This document shows positions 18,501 through 25,961 of a DNA stretch of 64,000 nt, in pieces. This DNA comes from JBFFMO01 sp041390025 (GTDB lineage Bacteria; Myxococcota_A; Bradymonadia; Bradymonadales; Bradymonadaceae). Both the position numbers and the translations under genes were made by a program. Location of the stretch: assembly GCA_041390025.1 (NCBI GenBank), contig JAWKQR010000007.1:124001-188000 (forward strand). The letters are read 5' to 3'. Position 1 is the first letter of the stretch. Each line of letters begins with the position of its first letter. The notes under the pieces are model-generated. The model searched no databases, was not told the DNA's origin, and saw nothing but the letters and a program-made list of their open reading frames with translations.

Positions 18501-19950
18501 GCGGGGGCCGTATTCGTTCTGGTCTTTTCCGTGGAGCGCGGAGTCATTGACGAACTTGCGGATCTCGTCCTCGGTCGGCTCGTAGGGGTATTTGTCGGGG
18601 TTGTAGCCAAACGCTGGTGTAAGCGACTCGCTTCCGATGTCGCCACCGAGTCCACCCGCAATCTCGGGCTCAGGATAACCGTCGCTGATGAGCACGACCT
18701 CCTTGGCTCGGCACTCACCATAAGGGTCTTTGTCCCCTGACGTGCCGGTCTCGAAGCGAGAGTCGTTCTTGAAGAACTGATGGACGTCCATCATCGCGGC
18801 TGCGAGCGGCGTCGCACGACCAATCGGCTGCTTGCCGAGCAGGTAATCCTTCTCGATGTATTTGTCGGCCTTCTTGTCGTAGACGAGCCGACTCCGGAAT
18901 CCTTGCTTGGTGTCGATCGGTGTCATCCTTTCGGATGAATCCAGCGTCGATGATCGTGCCTTGCACGTGGTTGGAAAACTGTTCGAAACTGTGGCGGAAT
19001 ATCGAGTTTCTTGGGGCCGATGATGCGGTAGACCCCAAGTTGTAGTTCGGGGCTCTCTCGCCGAGTCCGTTTCCAGACGCTGTGCTCAGGTTCGAGCCGG
19101 GGATGCCCTCGGTGTTATCCACGGCGTCGTTGAGTTTGAATTCCCAGCCGTTGGCGTCATCTGGTAACCATCAAGCATCGCGATGGCGAAGATTGCTTGG
19201 TTGGCGAGTTTGTCGAGCACGCCGTTTTTGATCTGCGCGTCGAACACTTCTTGGAAGTGAGGGCGAGGTTCGTCGTGGTCTGGGAGGTCCTCGAACTCGT
19301 TTTTCACAGCGCGGTACGTTCGGTCGTCTTCAGGTTGAACCGTGGCATCACGCTGGCGCGGCACAAACCAGCATCCCGGACCGTCCGTCACAGGGTTCAA
19401 TGACTCGTAGGCACGAGGGTCACCATTGGCCTTCATCACCATGTCGCCCGTCAACACCTCTTTCATGATGACATGGCGAGATTGCGATGCATCCTCGCTG
19501 ACGCACCCGTTGTGTACCGAGTTCGTTGGGTCCCAGGTGCCCAACATCTCGTTCTTTACGATGATCAACCACGTTTGCTCACCGCCGCCGCCTGGTTGGA
19601 AGAGATCACCAACGTTGTAGCGGTAGCTCCACAGTGGACGTTCGTAGTTGTCGCACTTGTCGGGTCTGCCGTCTTGCGGGTCTCCGTAACACGGCCCAAA
19701 CATCTTGGGTCCTTGGCTTGAGGGTGGACCTTGGGTTCAGCTCCATCGGAGTGCCGGGCACCCACTCATCGGGTTCCGTGGCATTGTCGCGATGTGGGGG
19801 TACCTCTTCGTCCCCTTCCGGGGTCCATTCGGTGGACCCGGAGGGTGTCCATCACGATCAGCACGTAGGGTTTTTGCTTTTGTTGCGCGCCGGCGTCCGA
19901 TACGTTCGGTAAGTCAACGCGAGGTCGCTGCGAAGTGCGTATCTCGTTGA
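15543..19950 (-). CDS. pilY1: PilY1-like pilus tip/adhesin protein (whole locus, frame broken)
   Basis: PilY1 proteins are secreted through the type IV pilus machinery and sit at the pilus tip. The locus reads as one PilY1 gene once about ten single-base indels are ignored. From the N-terminus: a von Willebrand A start (KPYVLIVMDTSGST at about 19830-19880, a MIDAS DxSxS), a vWA body with VIMKEVLTGDMVM, a middle region, then the PilY1 C-terminal propeller (SDPVVVPPPILDLP, RPTMLYSATVDGTLHAL, AMDVTRP, GFIGDSIGRLYQLDF, WKVRLFFDP) and an end SPSWSVIQ with TGA at 15543-15545. Breaks lie near 19850, 19720, 19170, 19030, 18930, 16935, 16440, 16340, 15920 and 15588. The signal peptide and exact start are not resolvable. 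It lies between PilX and the lipoprotein. Confidence 0.8.
15856..16563 (-). CDS. PilY1 fragment (late propeller)
   Basis: Only about 15925-16335 of this frame is genuine PilY1 (WKVRLFFDPYNKTKYDI through the FVENADVCTPGKARIWGLKFF segment). The preceding residues are a shifted frame. It continues in another frame from about 15920 (VGIFDIADPDFTANSADIVVD) to the stop at 15543. Confidence 0.6.
   Translation of the reverse strand: MPSFAALCRTSTRPGPMSRPSPRVRTQRSRHVLDASSYGSSALFDAFTGAVREPWLHRRQHRPTVPTRLPLDRPLQWKVRLFFDPYNKTKYDIQDDADAILGASDVDFGPAAFKPVISRGPARQLVVSYGLGQPGETTVAGLAQAVITVAEQDGSLDPELRWYQVLEEGEKLMGEPITFDSATYFPTYFVENADVCTPGKARIWGLKFFENGPSNSPSEFSTSPTLISRRTRLTS
16430..16891 (-). CDS. PilY1 fragment (propeller blades)
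   Basis: This frame carries the PilY1 stretch from about 16935 (KVEGPDPAVLWEFDRVW) to FGRIKLRKL at about 16440, including GSAIYVVDLQTGALIRRF, a typical propeller blade. The literal stop at 16430 is caused by an indel; reading resumes as SASRGFIGDSIGRLYQLDF in the next frame. Confidence 0.6.
   Translation of the reverse strand: MLWEFDRVWRGLQVKGLRALDPLYVEPSNAIRGNWDDPSCADDDRFWREPALGLSISAPEIATLAIEVSANNTQQRPVAVFAAGDSDENLTGCGEGLQGSAIYVVDLQTGALIRRFVSYFDETGANEQTFAKSTDAAFQARFGRIKLRKLSVV
16815..18926 (-). CDS. PilY1 fragment (longest intact central part)
   Basis: This uninterrupted stretch of about 660 genuine residues covers the end of the vWA region (KEVVLISDGYPEPEIAGG), a Cys-containing middle, and the start of the PilY1 C-domain with SDPVVVPPPILDLPIESYRAF, MLYSATVDGTLHALHLGN and GAGYFAMDVTRP. 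Beyond that, near 16935, the residues turn to Arg/Gly-rich nonsense, marking a frameshift. The literal N-terminal Met is internal to the gene. Confidence 0.75.
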   Translation of the reverse strand: MTPIDTKQGFRSRLVYDKKADKYIEKDYLLGKQPIGRATPLAAAMMDVHQFFKNDSRFETGTSGDKDPYGECRAKEVVLISDGYPEPEIAGGLGGDIGSESLTPAFGYNPDKYPYEPTEDEIRKFVNDSALHGKDQNEYGPRVNVVALSVATDATKRAAILKKLSRMARDGNTCAGYYLPARIPVADGGTCVVGTGAGCLVGPQEAYTYTARDGSSYNCKYPALILETNDRAAVESALFAVLSGIVGSEGTISRTKAAVSNFLDDDAFGAGGQYRVYSGVNTIGSYWRGILSRETIPCETTGAINFDAADSEGTAGINSAGLVARDLHVDVGYQVQCGAGGPGNTCLLSTPTDNRRMFTSIPAASIFQWGVGTGPATTSLTTPFDFTWKPAAITPTSEEFRETSVAGVPAVNTLVGTRIPFRAPQIHEVIANQASINGNATWSNDDTALALNAADAAELTNVVQTYRGHVPDKASGNPATMRVFSGILNSDPVVVPPPILDLPIESYRAFRSFYGDRPTMLYSATVDGTLHALHLGNLAGRIKVRNQTSNNIWVETDDASVGANVAADGTGQREAWSYMPFSLLRSYSSNVVSQGYLMDGATVVRDVRLCQADATKNQSETACRFISTTGTIKPELQWRTVLVQAMGLAGAGYFAMDVTRPADCGRSCHAQGRRTRPGGAVGVRSRVEGTPGQGPSGARSPVC
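19086..19703 (-). CDS. PilY1 fragment (vWA domain)
   Basis: The genuine stretch runs from GPCYGDPQDGRPDKC to LDGYQ. It includes the VIMKEVLTGDMVM helix that follows the MIDAS strand in PilY1 vWA domains and a Cys-rich insert. After about 19170 the frame shifts, and DDANGWEFKLNDAVDNTEG continues in the frame read at 18715-19122. Confidence 0.65.
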   Translation of the reverse strand: MFGPCYGDPQDGRPDKCDNYERPLWSYRYNVGDLFQPGGGGEQTWLIIVKNEMLGTWDPTNSVHNGCVSEDASQSRHVIMKEVLTGDMVMKANGDPRAYESLNPVTDGPGCWFVPRQRDATVQPEDDRTYRAVKNEFEDLPDHDEPRPHFQEVFDAQIKNGVLDKLANQAIFAIAMLDGYQMTPTAGNSNSTTPWITPRASPART

Positions 19951-20181
19951 GTGTTTTTCATCATAGCCCTCAGTTGGCACATTCGATGGGTCAATCAGAC
20001 CTTCGATGCCCGTACGTACTTGTGCAATGTTGTTGGCGCCAGTTGATTATCGTCTTGGTCACCGACGATGCTTCGGCGTACATGCTAACTTTCTTGAAAC
20101 AGAACGCTTGATTGACCCCAAATCCCGTCGCCGCGTTGGACTCGATAGGGTCGCGGATCTAAAACCGAATCTGGCTCTGTT

Positions 20182-20643
20182 TTACCGCTGCGCGACTGTC
20201 AGAAACTCCGGGGTAGCGCCGTCGGAAAACAGGCCCGTCTCACCCCCGGCGTAACCGTTGAACATCTCTTTGAAATCCGCGCCCGACAAGATGGCGTAGG
20301 GGCCGAGCAAAATCGTATCCAGACGTTGCGCCGCATTGCCCACTTGGCCGCTGGTGCCGAGCACTCCGAGGTCACCATCGTCAGATTGACCGTACATGGC
20401 CGCGTTCATGCGCCGCCAGAACTTCGGCGCTTGGTCGCCGACGCGCTTGGACGCCAAACGGCCTGTCGACGCCGCCATCTCGCCGGCTTGACCGCGGGTC
20501 TGGTAGGTCGCGGTCTGTTGGACGCTCCGTGCCGTGTTCCGCAGCGCAATGATGGCCAGCGCCGCGAGGACGAGCGTCAGCAGCGTCACTAGGACCAGCG
20601 CGCTTCCTCTTTGGTTGTGCATGGGATGTTTCATCGAGCTCAC
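20182..20643 (-). CDS. pilX: PilX-like pilus assembly protein (C-terminus frame-broken)
   Basis: A type IV pilus minor pilin-type protein. The GTG at 20643 overlaps the PilW stop as GTGA; ATG 20634 is an alternative. The N-terminus NQRGSALVLVTLLTLVLAAL is the PilX pattern: short basic leader, Gly, then one long hydrophobic helix with no full FTLVE motif. The frame stops at 20182 after LFSDGATPEFLTVAQ, but similar coding continues with more shifts through DPIESNAATGFGVNQAFCF and ANNIAQVRTGIEGLIDPSN to about 19960. The real protein is therefore probably about 220 aa and ends just before PilY1. Confidence 0.75.
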   Translation of the reverse strand: MSSMKHPMHNQRGSALVLVTLLTLVLAALAIIALRNTARSVQQTATYQTRGQAGEMAASTGRLASKRVGDQAPKFWRRMNAAMYGQSDDGDLGVLGTSGQVGNAAQRLDTILLGPYAILSGADFKEMFNGYAGGETGLFSDGATPEFLTVAQR

Positions 20644-21951
20644 CGTGGGTTACGAAACGAGTGGTTGGTCAATTCGACCGACGTCTGCGAGGACGCAACA
20701 GCGGCTGCGCCAATAAGCGTTGGCACCGCATCGAAGGTTCGCAGACGGACGTTGGGCGTGCTTGTGAGTGCTGCGGCGCCGAACTCTCCTGCGGCGTTTT
20801 CAAACTGAAAATTTCGTAGATCTTTTCGCTCGCAGTAGCGCGGCCGACAATCGGATGTGCGCACGCGAGCTGATGCGTGAGCTTGCCCGTCGCCATGTCC
20901 CCGTCCCATCAGGCGTTATCCAACCATCGGTCCACTGGTTGCTGGCGGCGATCGTTCCCGCCACAGCGCTGCCGCACTCGAACCAGATCTGAAAGTCCGC
21001 CACGTTGTCCGCGATGACGGTCTTCTCGTCGATCCCGTCTGGGCACTCCGACCCCAACGCGTCGCCGGGTTCGAAGTTGCTGGGATCGATAAGTTCGTCC
21101 ACGACGCTCGCGGCACACAACCGTTCACGCACGAGTCGAAAGTTCGTTTCATCCGTCGGGTCGACTTCGACGTGGTACCAGTAGGCGTCAATCAACGCAG
21201 CATCGTAGGCAAAATCGCCCTCGGGATTGAGGTCCAATCCGTAGTCTTCGGTGGGCTCCTTGTACTGCGGAACCCGCGCGTTGAACGAAAATGTCGCGAC
21301 TTGTGGGTTGGGGGCGTTGTTGTAACCCACGGCACCGTCGAGGTCGGCAAACTGGATGTAACCCTGCCGATCCATCAAACGCATCAACCGCGTACCGAAC
21401 TGCCCCGCCAAAAAGTCGGCGTTTCCTGGGAAACTTGTTGGGGCGGCGGCAGTGAGCCGGAATGGGTCGACTTGATAGAGCTTATAGAGACCACGTGTGT
21501 GCGCCGCAATCTCGCCGGCGGTGTCGGCGTCGGACCGCAAATCCCGGACCTCAAACGACACCGGAAAATCCAACGCCGCCATGATGACAAACCCGTCGTA
21601 ACTCACGTTGGGATTCGCCGCGAGTTGGGCCGCGGTGAACAACGTCTGGTCGTCCTGCCAGTCTTTGTAGCCGGTAATGCCCAACACACGGCCGTCGGCC
21701 ATCTTTGGGCGTTGCCAGACGTCCGTGTCAGAATCTGGTGTCGCCAAGCTGCCGGCGGCTTTGACATCGGACCGAACGCGCTCCAAGGCAAACCGTGCCC
21801 GGTCCTGCGCATCGGAGAGATTTGTGACCTCGCCAAGCGAATCCGACGTGGTGTCGAACAGGCTGTACAACACGATCGCAAGAATGCCCGAGAGCACCAT
21901 CGCAATGAGCAACTCAACGAGTGTAAAGCCTTGTGTACGTTTCGTTTTCAT
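20640..21951 (-). CDS. pilW: PilW-like minor pilin (C-terminus frame-broken)
   Basis: A prepilin-like protein with a class III leader MKTKRTQG cleaved before FTLVELLIAMVLSGILAIVL. The body contains the PilW-style ADFQIWFECG block. In the literal frame the product diverges after about 20905 and stops at 20800. In the other frames PDGDMATGKLTHQLACAHPI and then ENAAGEFGAAALTSTPNVR to ELTNHSFRNPR follow, a normal PilW ending, with TGA at 20640-20642. Two one-base indels (about 20900 and 20825) explain this. ATG 21951 overlaps the PilV stop as ATGA. Confidence 0.82.
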
Positions 21952-22613
21952 ATGCCGAAATCCCTTCGAACGACGACGGTCCCGAAATAGGTGGCGCGAA
22001 GCCCTTGGAGCTCCAAAGCCTCCAAACTGTCTGGGGTCAGGTCATCGGTTTCGATTGCCCCGCAGTCGTATCCGCCATCGGCTGACGGCGGCAGGGTGCC
22101 GGTTACCCCCGGATAGACCAAAGCGATTTGAACCCGGAACAATGGCGAGCCAGTCAGCGCCGACGATGCATCGTAGGTGTTGAGGTCGGTGGTATCGGCC
22201 TCGATGTACCCGCCGCGGGCGAAGACGCAGTATTTCGTACCGGTCAATCCCCCCTCTTTGCCTAGCCGCACATCCACCGACGAGTTGACCAACGAGGTCC
22301 AATCTTCGAATGCATTGCCTGCCAGGGTCGGAAGCACAGGTGCTGTATCAAACGGACTCGATTCGGCGCGCCACGTCAGACCCGTGCCCGTAAACGTCTT
22401 ACCCACACCGCCCAAATCACCTGACGTCCACTGTGCGCCTTCCAACTGCAGGTATTCGATGACATTGCGGGCCAGCTCAGTGGATTCGGTCGAATCGCGC
22501 GACGCCGTGTAAGCCCCGATCGCGGTTCCTTGCACGGCGAGCACCGCGAAGAACGCGATGGTCATCACCACAATGGAGATGAGAATTTCGACAAGTGTGA
22601 AACCTCTACGCAT
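21948..22613 (-). CDS. pilV: PilV-like minor pilin
   Basis: A 221-aa type IV minor pilin. The leader MRRG precedes FTLVEILISIVVMTIAFFAVL, the prepilin peptidase site and transmembrane helix. A DSTESTELARNVIEYLQ segment follows, as in PilV proteins that prime pilus assembly together with FimT, PilW and PilX. ATG 22613 overlaps the FimT stop (TGATG); a GTG three bases upstream is equally close. The gene reads through without frame problems. Confidence 0.85.
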   Translation of the reverse strand: MRRGFTLVEILISIVVMTIAFFAVLAVQGTAIGAYTASRDSTESTELARNVIEYLQLEGAQWTSGDLGGVGKTFTGTGLTWRAESSPFDTAPVLPTLAGNAFEDWTSLVNSSVDVRLGKEGGLTGTKYCVFARGGYIEADTTDLNTYDASSALTGSPLFRVQIALVYPGVTGTLPPSADGGYDCGAIETDDLTPDSLEALELQGLRATYFGTVVVRRDFGI

Positions 22614-23263
22614 CACTGCTCCACGCTGATGTTGCCGTTGAACGGCACGGAAATCTTGTACATTCGAATCAGGCTGCGGGTGTCACGCAACGCCTTGCGA
22701 GCGTTGGCCGTGCCAGGGCACGCCAAATGCGTCGCGGGCGTGATCGACGCGTCGAAGTCTGCCGTGTAGATGAACGCGTCTTCACCCTCGCAGCGCAGTG
22801 CGCTCGCGGTCGCGCTCAAAAGACCGCCCGTCTGGTTCAGCACTCGGCCATCCGGCGAGAAACACAGGTTGACCACGGGGTCACCGCCACGAATCGCACC
22901 CCGGCCGGACAGGTCGGCAGGGCTGTAACGAAACACCTCGACTTGACCCCCGGCGGCGTACTCACGGCAGCTGCGCGCGGCGTTCCCCGCCGCGAACGTC
23001 CCCTGACGTGAGACGATGACCGCCCCTCGATTGGCCGATGTCGTGCCCGGCACGATGCGCGCCCAAAGAGGTGTGCCACGGCTCATGGCCTGATTACGAG
23101 CGGTGCGCAGCGCGTTTGCAACGCCCGACGCGGTCGCCTGCGCATTTTGACGCTCGATCGCGCGGAAGATGCCCGGCGACGCGATGCTGGCCAACAATGC
23201 GATGAGCACGATAACGACCATCAGCTCAACGAGCGTCACACCGCGTTTTTGTTTCGAATTCAT
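22613..23263 (-). CDS. fimT: FimT/GspH-type pseudopilin, first gene of the minor pilin operon
   Basis: A 216-aa pseudopilin. The leader MNSKQKRG precedes VTLVELMVVIVLIALLASIASPG, the N-methylation/prepilin signature; a Val replaces the usual Phe at mature +1. The body has the FimT/GspH layout (ANALRTARNQAMSRGTPL). I start at ATG 23263, because longer readings put 27 non-leader residues before the cleavage site. It lies 41 bases downstream of a sigma-54-like promoter and overlaps pilV, so it opens the operon. Confidence 0.86.
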   Translation of the reverse strand: MNSKQKRGVTLVELMVVIVLIALLASIASPGIFRAIERQNAQATASGVANALRTARNQAMSRGTPLWARIVPGTTSANRGAVIVSRQGTFAAGNAARSCREYAAGGQVEVFRYSPADLSGRGAIRGGDPVVNLCFSPDGRVLNQTGGLLSATASALRCEGEDAFIYTADFDASITPATHLACPGTANARKALRDTRSLIRMYKISVPFNGNISVEQ

Positions 23264-23303
23264 AATCATGATGACCGGATGCTGTGATTCGATGGCTATA
23301 ATC

Positions 23304-23319
23304 AGCAATAACCGTTCCA
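23304..23319 (-). promoter_or_regulatory. Sigma-54 type (-24/-12) promoter of the minor pilin operon
   Basis: Read on the minus strand the site is TGGAACGGTTATTGCT, matching the consensus TGGCACG-N4-TTGCW at all but one position. It lies in the 175-base gap between the cytochrome stop and FimT, pointing at FimT. Sigma-54 with PilR-type activators commonly drives pilin genes, which fits. Confidence 0.7.
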
Positions 23320-23438
23320 CAAAGCCGAACGGGGCTCGATGCAAGGATCACACGTGATATCAACAGATCCAGTTTTTCGGCGGCGTCACAAGCTATGCAA
23401 CTTTTTCATAGCGCCGTTACATGTTTGCGTGTCCTACA

Positions 23439-24554
23439 TCAAAAACACTGCGTTTTCAGAAACTCCGGGTCCTCGTGACACTTCGCGCACGGCTTTGCGT
23501 TCGCCTCAAGCCAACGGCGACACTCCGCGCGGAAATCGGCAGGATGTGGATTGATGCCGGTGTGGCAGCTGATGCAATCGCGCTCGGCGTGACAGCTCGC
23601 ACAATCGTTGATGTTTCGGCGCGCCATGACGCCGTGGTTGTTTGGCGTGGCGGGATCCACAAACCCCGCGGGGTGGAACGCCACCGTCGAAGGCGGACGC
23701 GCATCGGGTCGAGCGGTGACGTTGGCGCGAACATGGCACGCGGTGCAGAAGTTCTGGACCGAGTGGCAGGTCGTGCAGTTTTGTTCGTCGGCTCGGGCGT
23801 CCACCGCATGAACCGTGACAAAGTTGGGTGGGTGGATCTGATAGGGCGTGGCCACCGTTGAGGTGTGACAGGTGACACAGTCGGGCTGCGTATGGCACGC
23901 CATGCAGTTGTCGGGGTCGGCCGCCGAAACCACACCGTGGCGTTTGATCCAATCCACGGAATGGTTCGCGGGCTTCAATGTGGGCAAGGGCGCAGAGACG
24001 TTGGTCGTGTGACAGGCCTGACAAGCCAAAGGTGCGTTGGTCTGCGCGTGGCAGTCGGTACACACCTGCATTTTGGGCAGGACGGGCGACCCGGTGCCGT
24101 GGCAGCTCGAACAGGCTACGCCAGCCGCGTCATGCTTTTGGTGGTTGAAGCGCAGTTCTGCGACTTGGCGCGGTGGTACAAACGGTGCGGGCCGAATCGC
24201 TTGCCACTCCTCGCGTGTCATGACGGGCTCAACGACGTCTTTCGCACCAGGATGACAGGCGCTGCATGCATCGAGTTTTGGTTCTTGGGTGGCGTGGCAT
24301 GTGGCGCACACCGCCATGTCCGGGCCCAGGTCATCGTGCGCCGTCTGGCTGGTCTGCGCCAAATGGCAGGTGGAACACGGCTGGGGATGTTTCGTGTGGT
24401 CGAAGGTGACGGTGGCAGCGGCAAGGTAGCGCATCGTCGTGACGGTTCCGTCGCCCCCAAACGCGAGATGTATCGACGCCAGTGCCCATGCCATCCCCAC
24501 CAAGGTCGCGATGCGCCGAGCCCGGCGCTGCCGTCGCAGCCGCGCCAATGTCAT
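23439..24554 (-). CDS. Multiheme c-type cytochrome (13 CXXCH), membrane-anchored
   Basis: A 371-aa electron-transfer protein. An Arg-rich start and one hydrophobic stretch (TLVGMAWALASIHLAFG, about 17-33) act as export signal or anchor. The rest holds 13 CXXCH heme sites (CSTCH, CATCH, CSACH, CSSCH, CTDCH, CQACH, CMACH, CVTCH, CTTCH, CTACH, CASCH, CISCH, CAKCH) with extra His residues that could be distal ligands, for example DHTKHPQPC. ATG 24554 overlaps the barrel gene's stop as ATGA, so the two are co-translated. It belongs to the cytochrome c3-like/multiheme group; no enzymatic residues are recognised. A periplasmic electron carrier paired with the barrel is the simplest inference. Confidence 0.9.
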   Translation of the reverse strand: MTLARLRRQRRARRIATLVGMAWALASIHLAFGGDGTVTTMRYLAAATVTFDHTKHPQPCSTCHLAQTSQTAHDDLGPDMAVCATCHATQEPKLDACSACHPGAKDVVEPVMTREEWQAIRPAPFVPPRQVAELRFNHQKHDAAGVACSSCHGTGSPVLPKMQVCTDCHAQTNAPLACQACHTTNVSAPLPTLKPANHSVDWIKRHGVVSAADPDNCMACHTQPDCVTCHTSTVATPYQIHPPNFVTVHAVDARADEQNCTTCHSVQNFCTACHVRANVTARPDARPPSTVAFHPAGFVDPATPNNHGVMARRNINDCASCHAERDCISCHTGINPHPADFRAECRRWLEANAKPCAKCHEDPEFLKTQCF

Positions 24555-25948
24555 GGCCACACCTCCGCGCGGTACGACAGGTACGCCTGAAGATTCCCGC
24601 CTTGAAACGTCGTTTGGCTTGACTCCACCAACGCCATGAATGCCCCGAAATCGGTGCGCCAGTCCATGCCTAACGTGCCGGTCACGCCCTGCCCCTCGCG
24701 GTATCGCGAATTCGCGGGGCGGCTCCAAAGCCATAGGAGCCGTGATTCGATGCCAATGGCGTTGAGCGCTTGCACACGCACGCGCGTCTGCGCCAGAGCA
24801 CGGCTGCCGCCATACGCATCATCGATGCTGTCAGAATAGGTCACAACGCTGTTCCACGTCGCGGCGCGACCCAAGACGTGCAAGGAGGTCTCGTGCCCCG
24901 TGCCCACGCCATACGTTGTCGCGTCGGCCGATCCTGCCCCAAAATCCACCAAATCCTGGTCGCCTTCGTAGATGCGACCAAACACACGCACGTCAAACTC
25001 TGTGTTTAGACCCTCCACGCGTTGCTGCGCTTTAAGCCAAGCGCCTTCGTACGGTTGGGCGCCAAAGACGTTAAAGATACTGCCGCTGTCAAACCAAGGC
25101 ACAATACGCTCGATCCCAGTCGACAAGGTCGGGGCCCCAGGGCCCATCGCATACGCCGCCACAAGCGTCGCACGGTCCACGTCATTGAGAATCGTGTGAA
25201 AACTCGCCTTGGCCGAGACGTTGAGTGCGTCCGTGACTTGCCCGTGCATCGCGGCCCCAACACGTTCTTCTGCGAGGTAGGTCCCATCGGCGTCGCTGTA
25301 TTGGCGTCGATTCCAGGCCAACTCCACCCCCGCCTTCGACCCATTCAGACCCGCGCGCGCCCCACCCGAAATGCTCCAATCGGCCTCAGCCGCTTGGCTG
25401 CCCTCCGGCACGCCTTGGATATCCCACAGGTCAGGCGACAAGGGCGAGGTCTCGTACAAGACATCCTGACCGGCCCACACCTCGACAACGCCTCGCACGC
25501 CGCGGCCAAGTTTGGGTTGGGCCATCACCGAAAGACCATCGACATCCTTGGCCCCAAGTGCGTCCAAGCGCATGTGCCGACCCGCTCTCAATAACAACGT
25601 GGGCAGCGGCTGCCATCGGACGTACGCCTCTTCGAGCAGGGTCTGATTCCAGTACATGTCGGTCACCGCATCGTCCTTGAGGCGATTGACCAGACCGAAA
25701 TCGTTCCAAAAACGGAAGCCGACATGGGCTGACAGGCTGTTTGTTTGGGTGCCGAGCAGGTCAAAGCCACTCACACGGGCCGACTGCGAGAAGACCCGAC
25801 CCGCGTCGATCGTGCCGTCAATGCGTCGCATCTGCGTCATGCGTGCTTGGGTATCGGTTTGAACACGCACCGTTTGCGCGTGGCCTACAGCCGGCAGCAA
25901 CAACGCGACCCCCAACACAATCGCGGCGATTTCCCCTCGATTCAACAT
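24551..25948 (-). CDS. Outer-membrane beta-barrel paired with the cytochrome
   Basis: A 465-aa secreted protein with signal peptide MLNRGEIAAIVLGVALLLPAVGHAQ. The mature part is rich in alternating polar/aromatic strands (AHVGFRFWNDFGLVNR, LLRAGRHMRLDALG, LQAYLSYRAEVW) with tight turns and no long hydrophobic helix, as in outer-membrane porins of about 16-22 strands. It lacks N-terminal CXXC or heme sites, so it is not a clear MtrB. It could house or dock the cytochrome encoded next, with which it overlaps. ATG 25948 puts the signal at the very start; ATG 25990 would overlap the BatA-like gene by 29 bases. The function is inferred from position. Confidence 0.75.
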   Translation of the reverse strand: MLNRGEIAAIVLGVALLLPAVGHAQTVRVQTDTQARMTQMRRIDGTIDAGRVFSQSARVSGFDLLGTQTNSLSAHVGFRFWNDFGLVNRLKDDAVTDMYWNQTLLEEAYVRWQPLPTLLLRAGRHMRLDALGAKDVDGLSVMAQPKLGRGVRGVVEVWAGQDVLYETSPLSPDLWDIQGVPEGSQAAEADWSISGGARAGLNGSKAGVELAWNRRQYSDADGTYLAEERVGAAMHGQVTDALNVSAKASFHTILNDVDRATLVAAYAMGPGAPTLSTGIERIVPWFDSGSIFNVFGAQPYEGAWLKAQQRVEGLNTEFDVRVFGRIYEGDQDLVDFGAGSADATTYGVGTGHETSLHVLGRAATWNSVVTYSDSIDDAYGGSRALAQTRVRVQALNAIGIESRLLWLWSRPANSRYREGQGVTGTLGMDWRTDFGAFMALVESSQTTFQGGNLQAYLSYRAEVWP

Positions 25949-25961
25949 GCCGGCTGGTACC

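Noticed and set aside
15543..19950. True pseudogene call for PilY1
   Set aside because: Conserved motifs are retained on both sides of each break and the indels are mostly in homopolymers; sequencing error is the simpler view. Not proven.
23439..25948. MtrCAB-type extracellular electron conduit
   Set aside because: The barrel lacks an MtrB-like CXXC and is smaller than MtrB, and there is no second extracellular cytochrome; only a loose analogy is justified.
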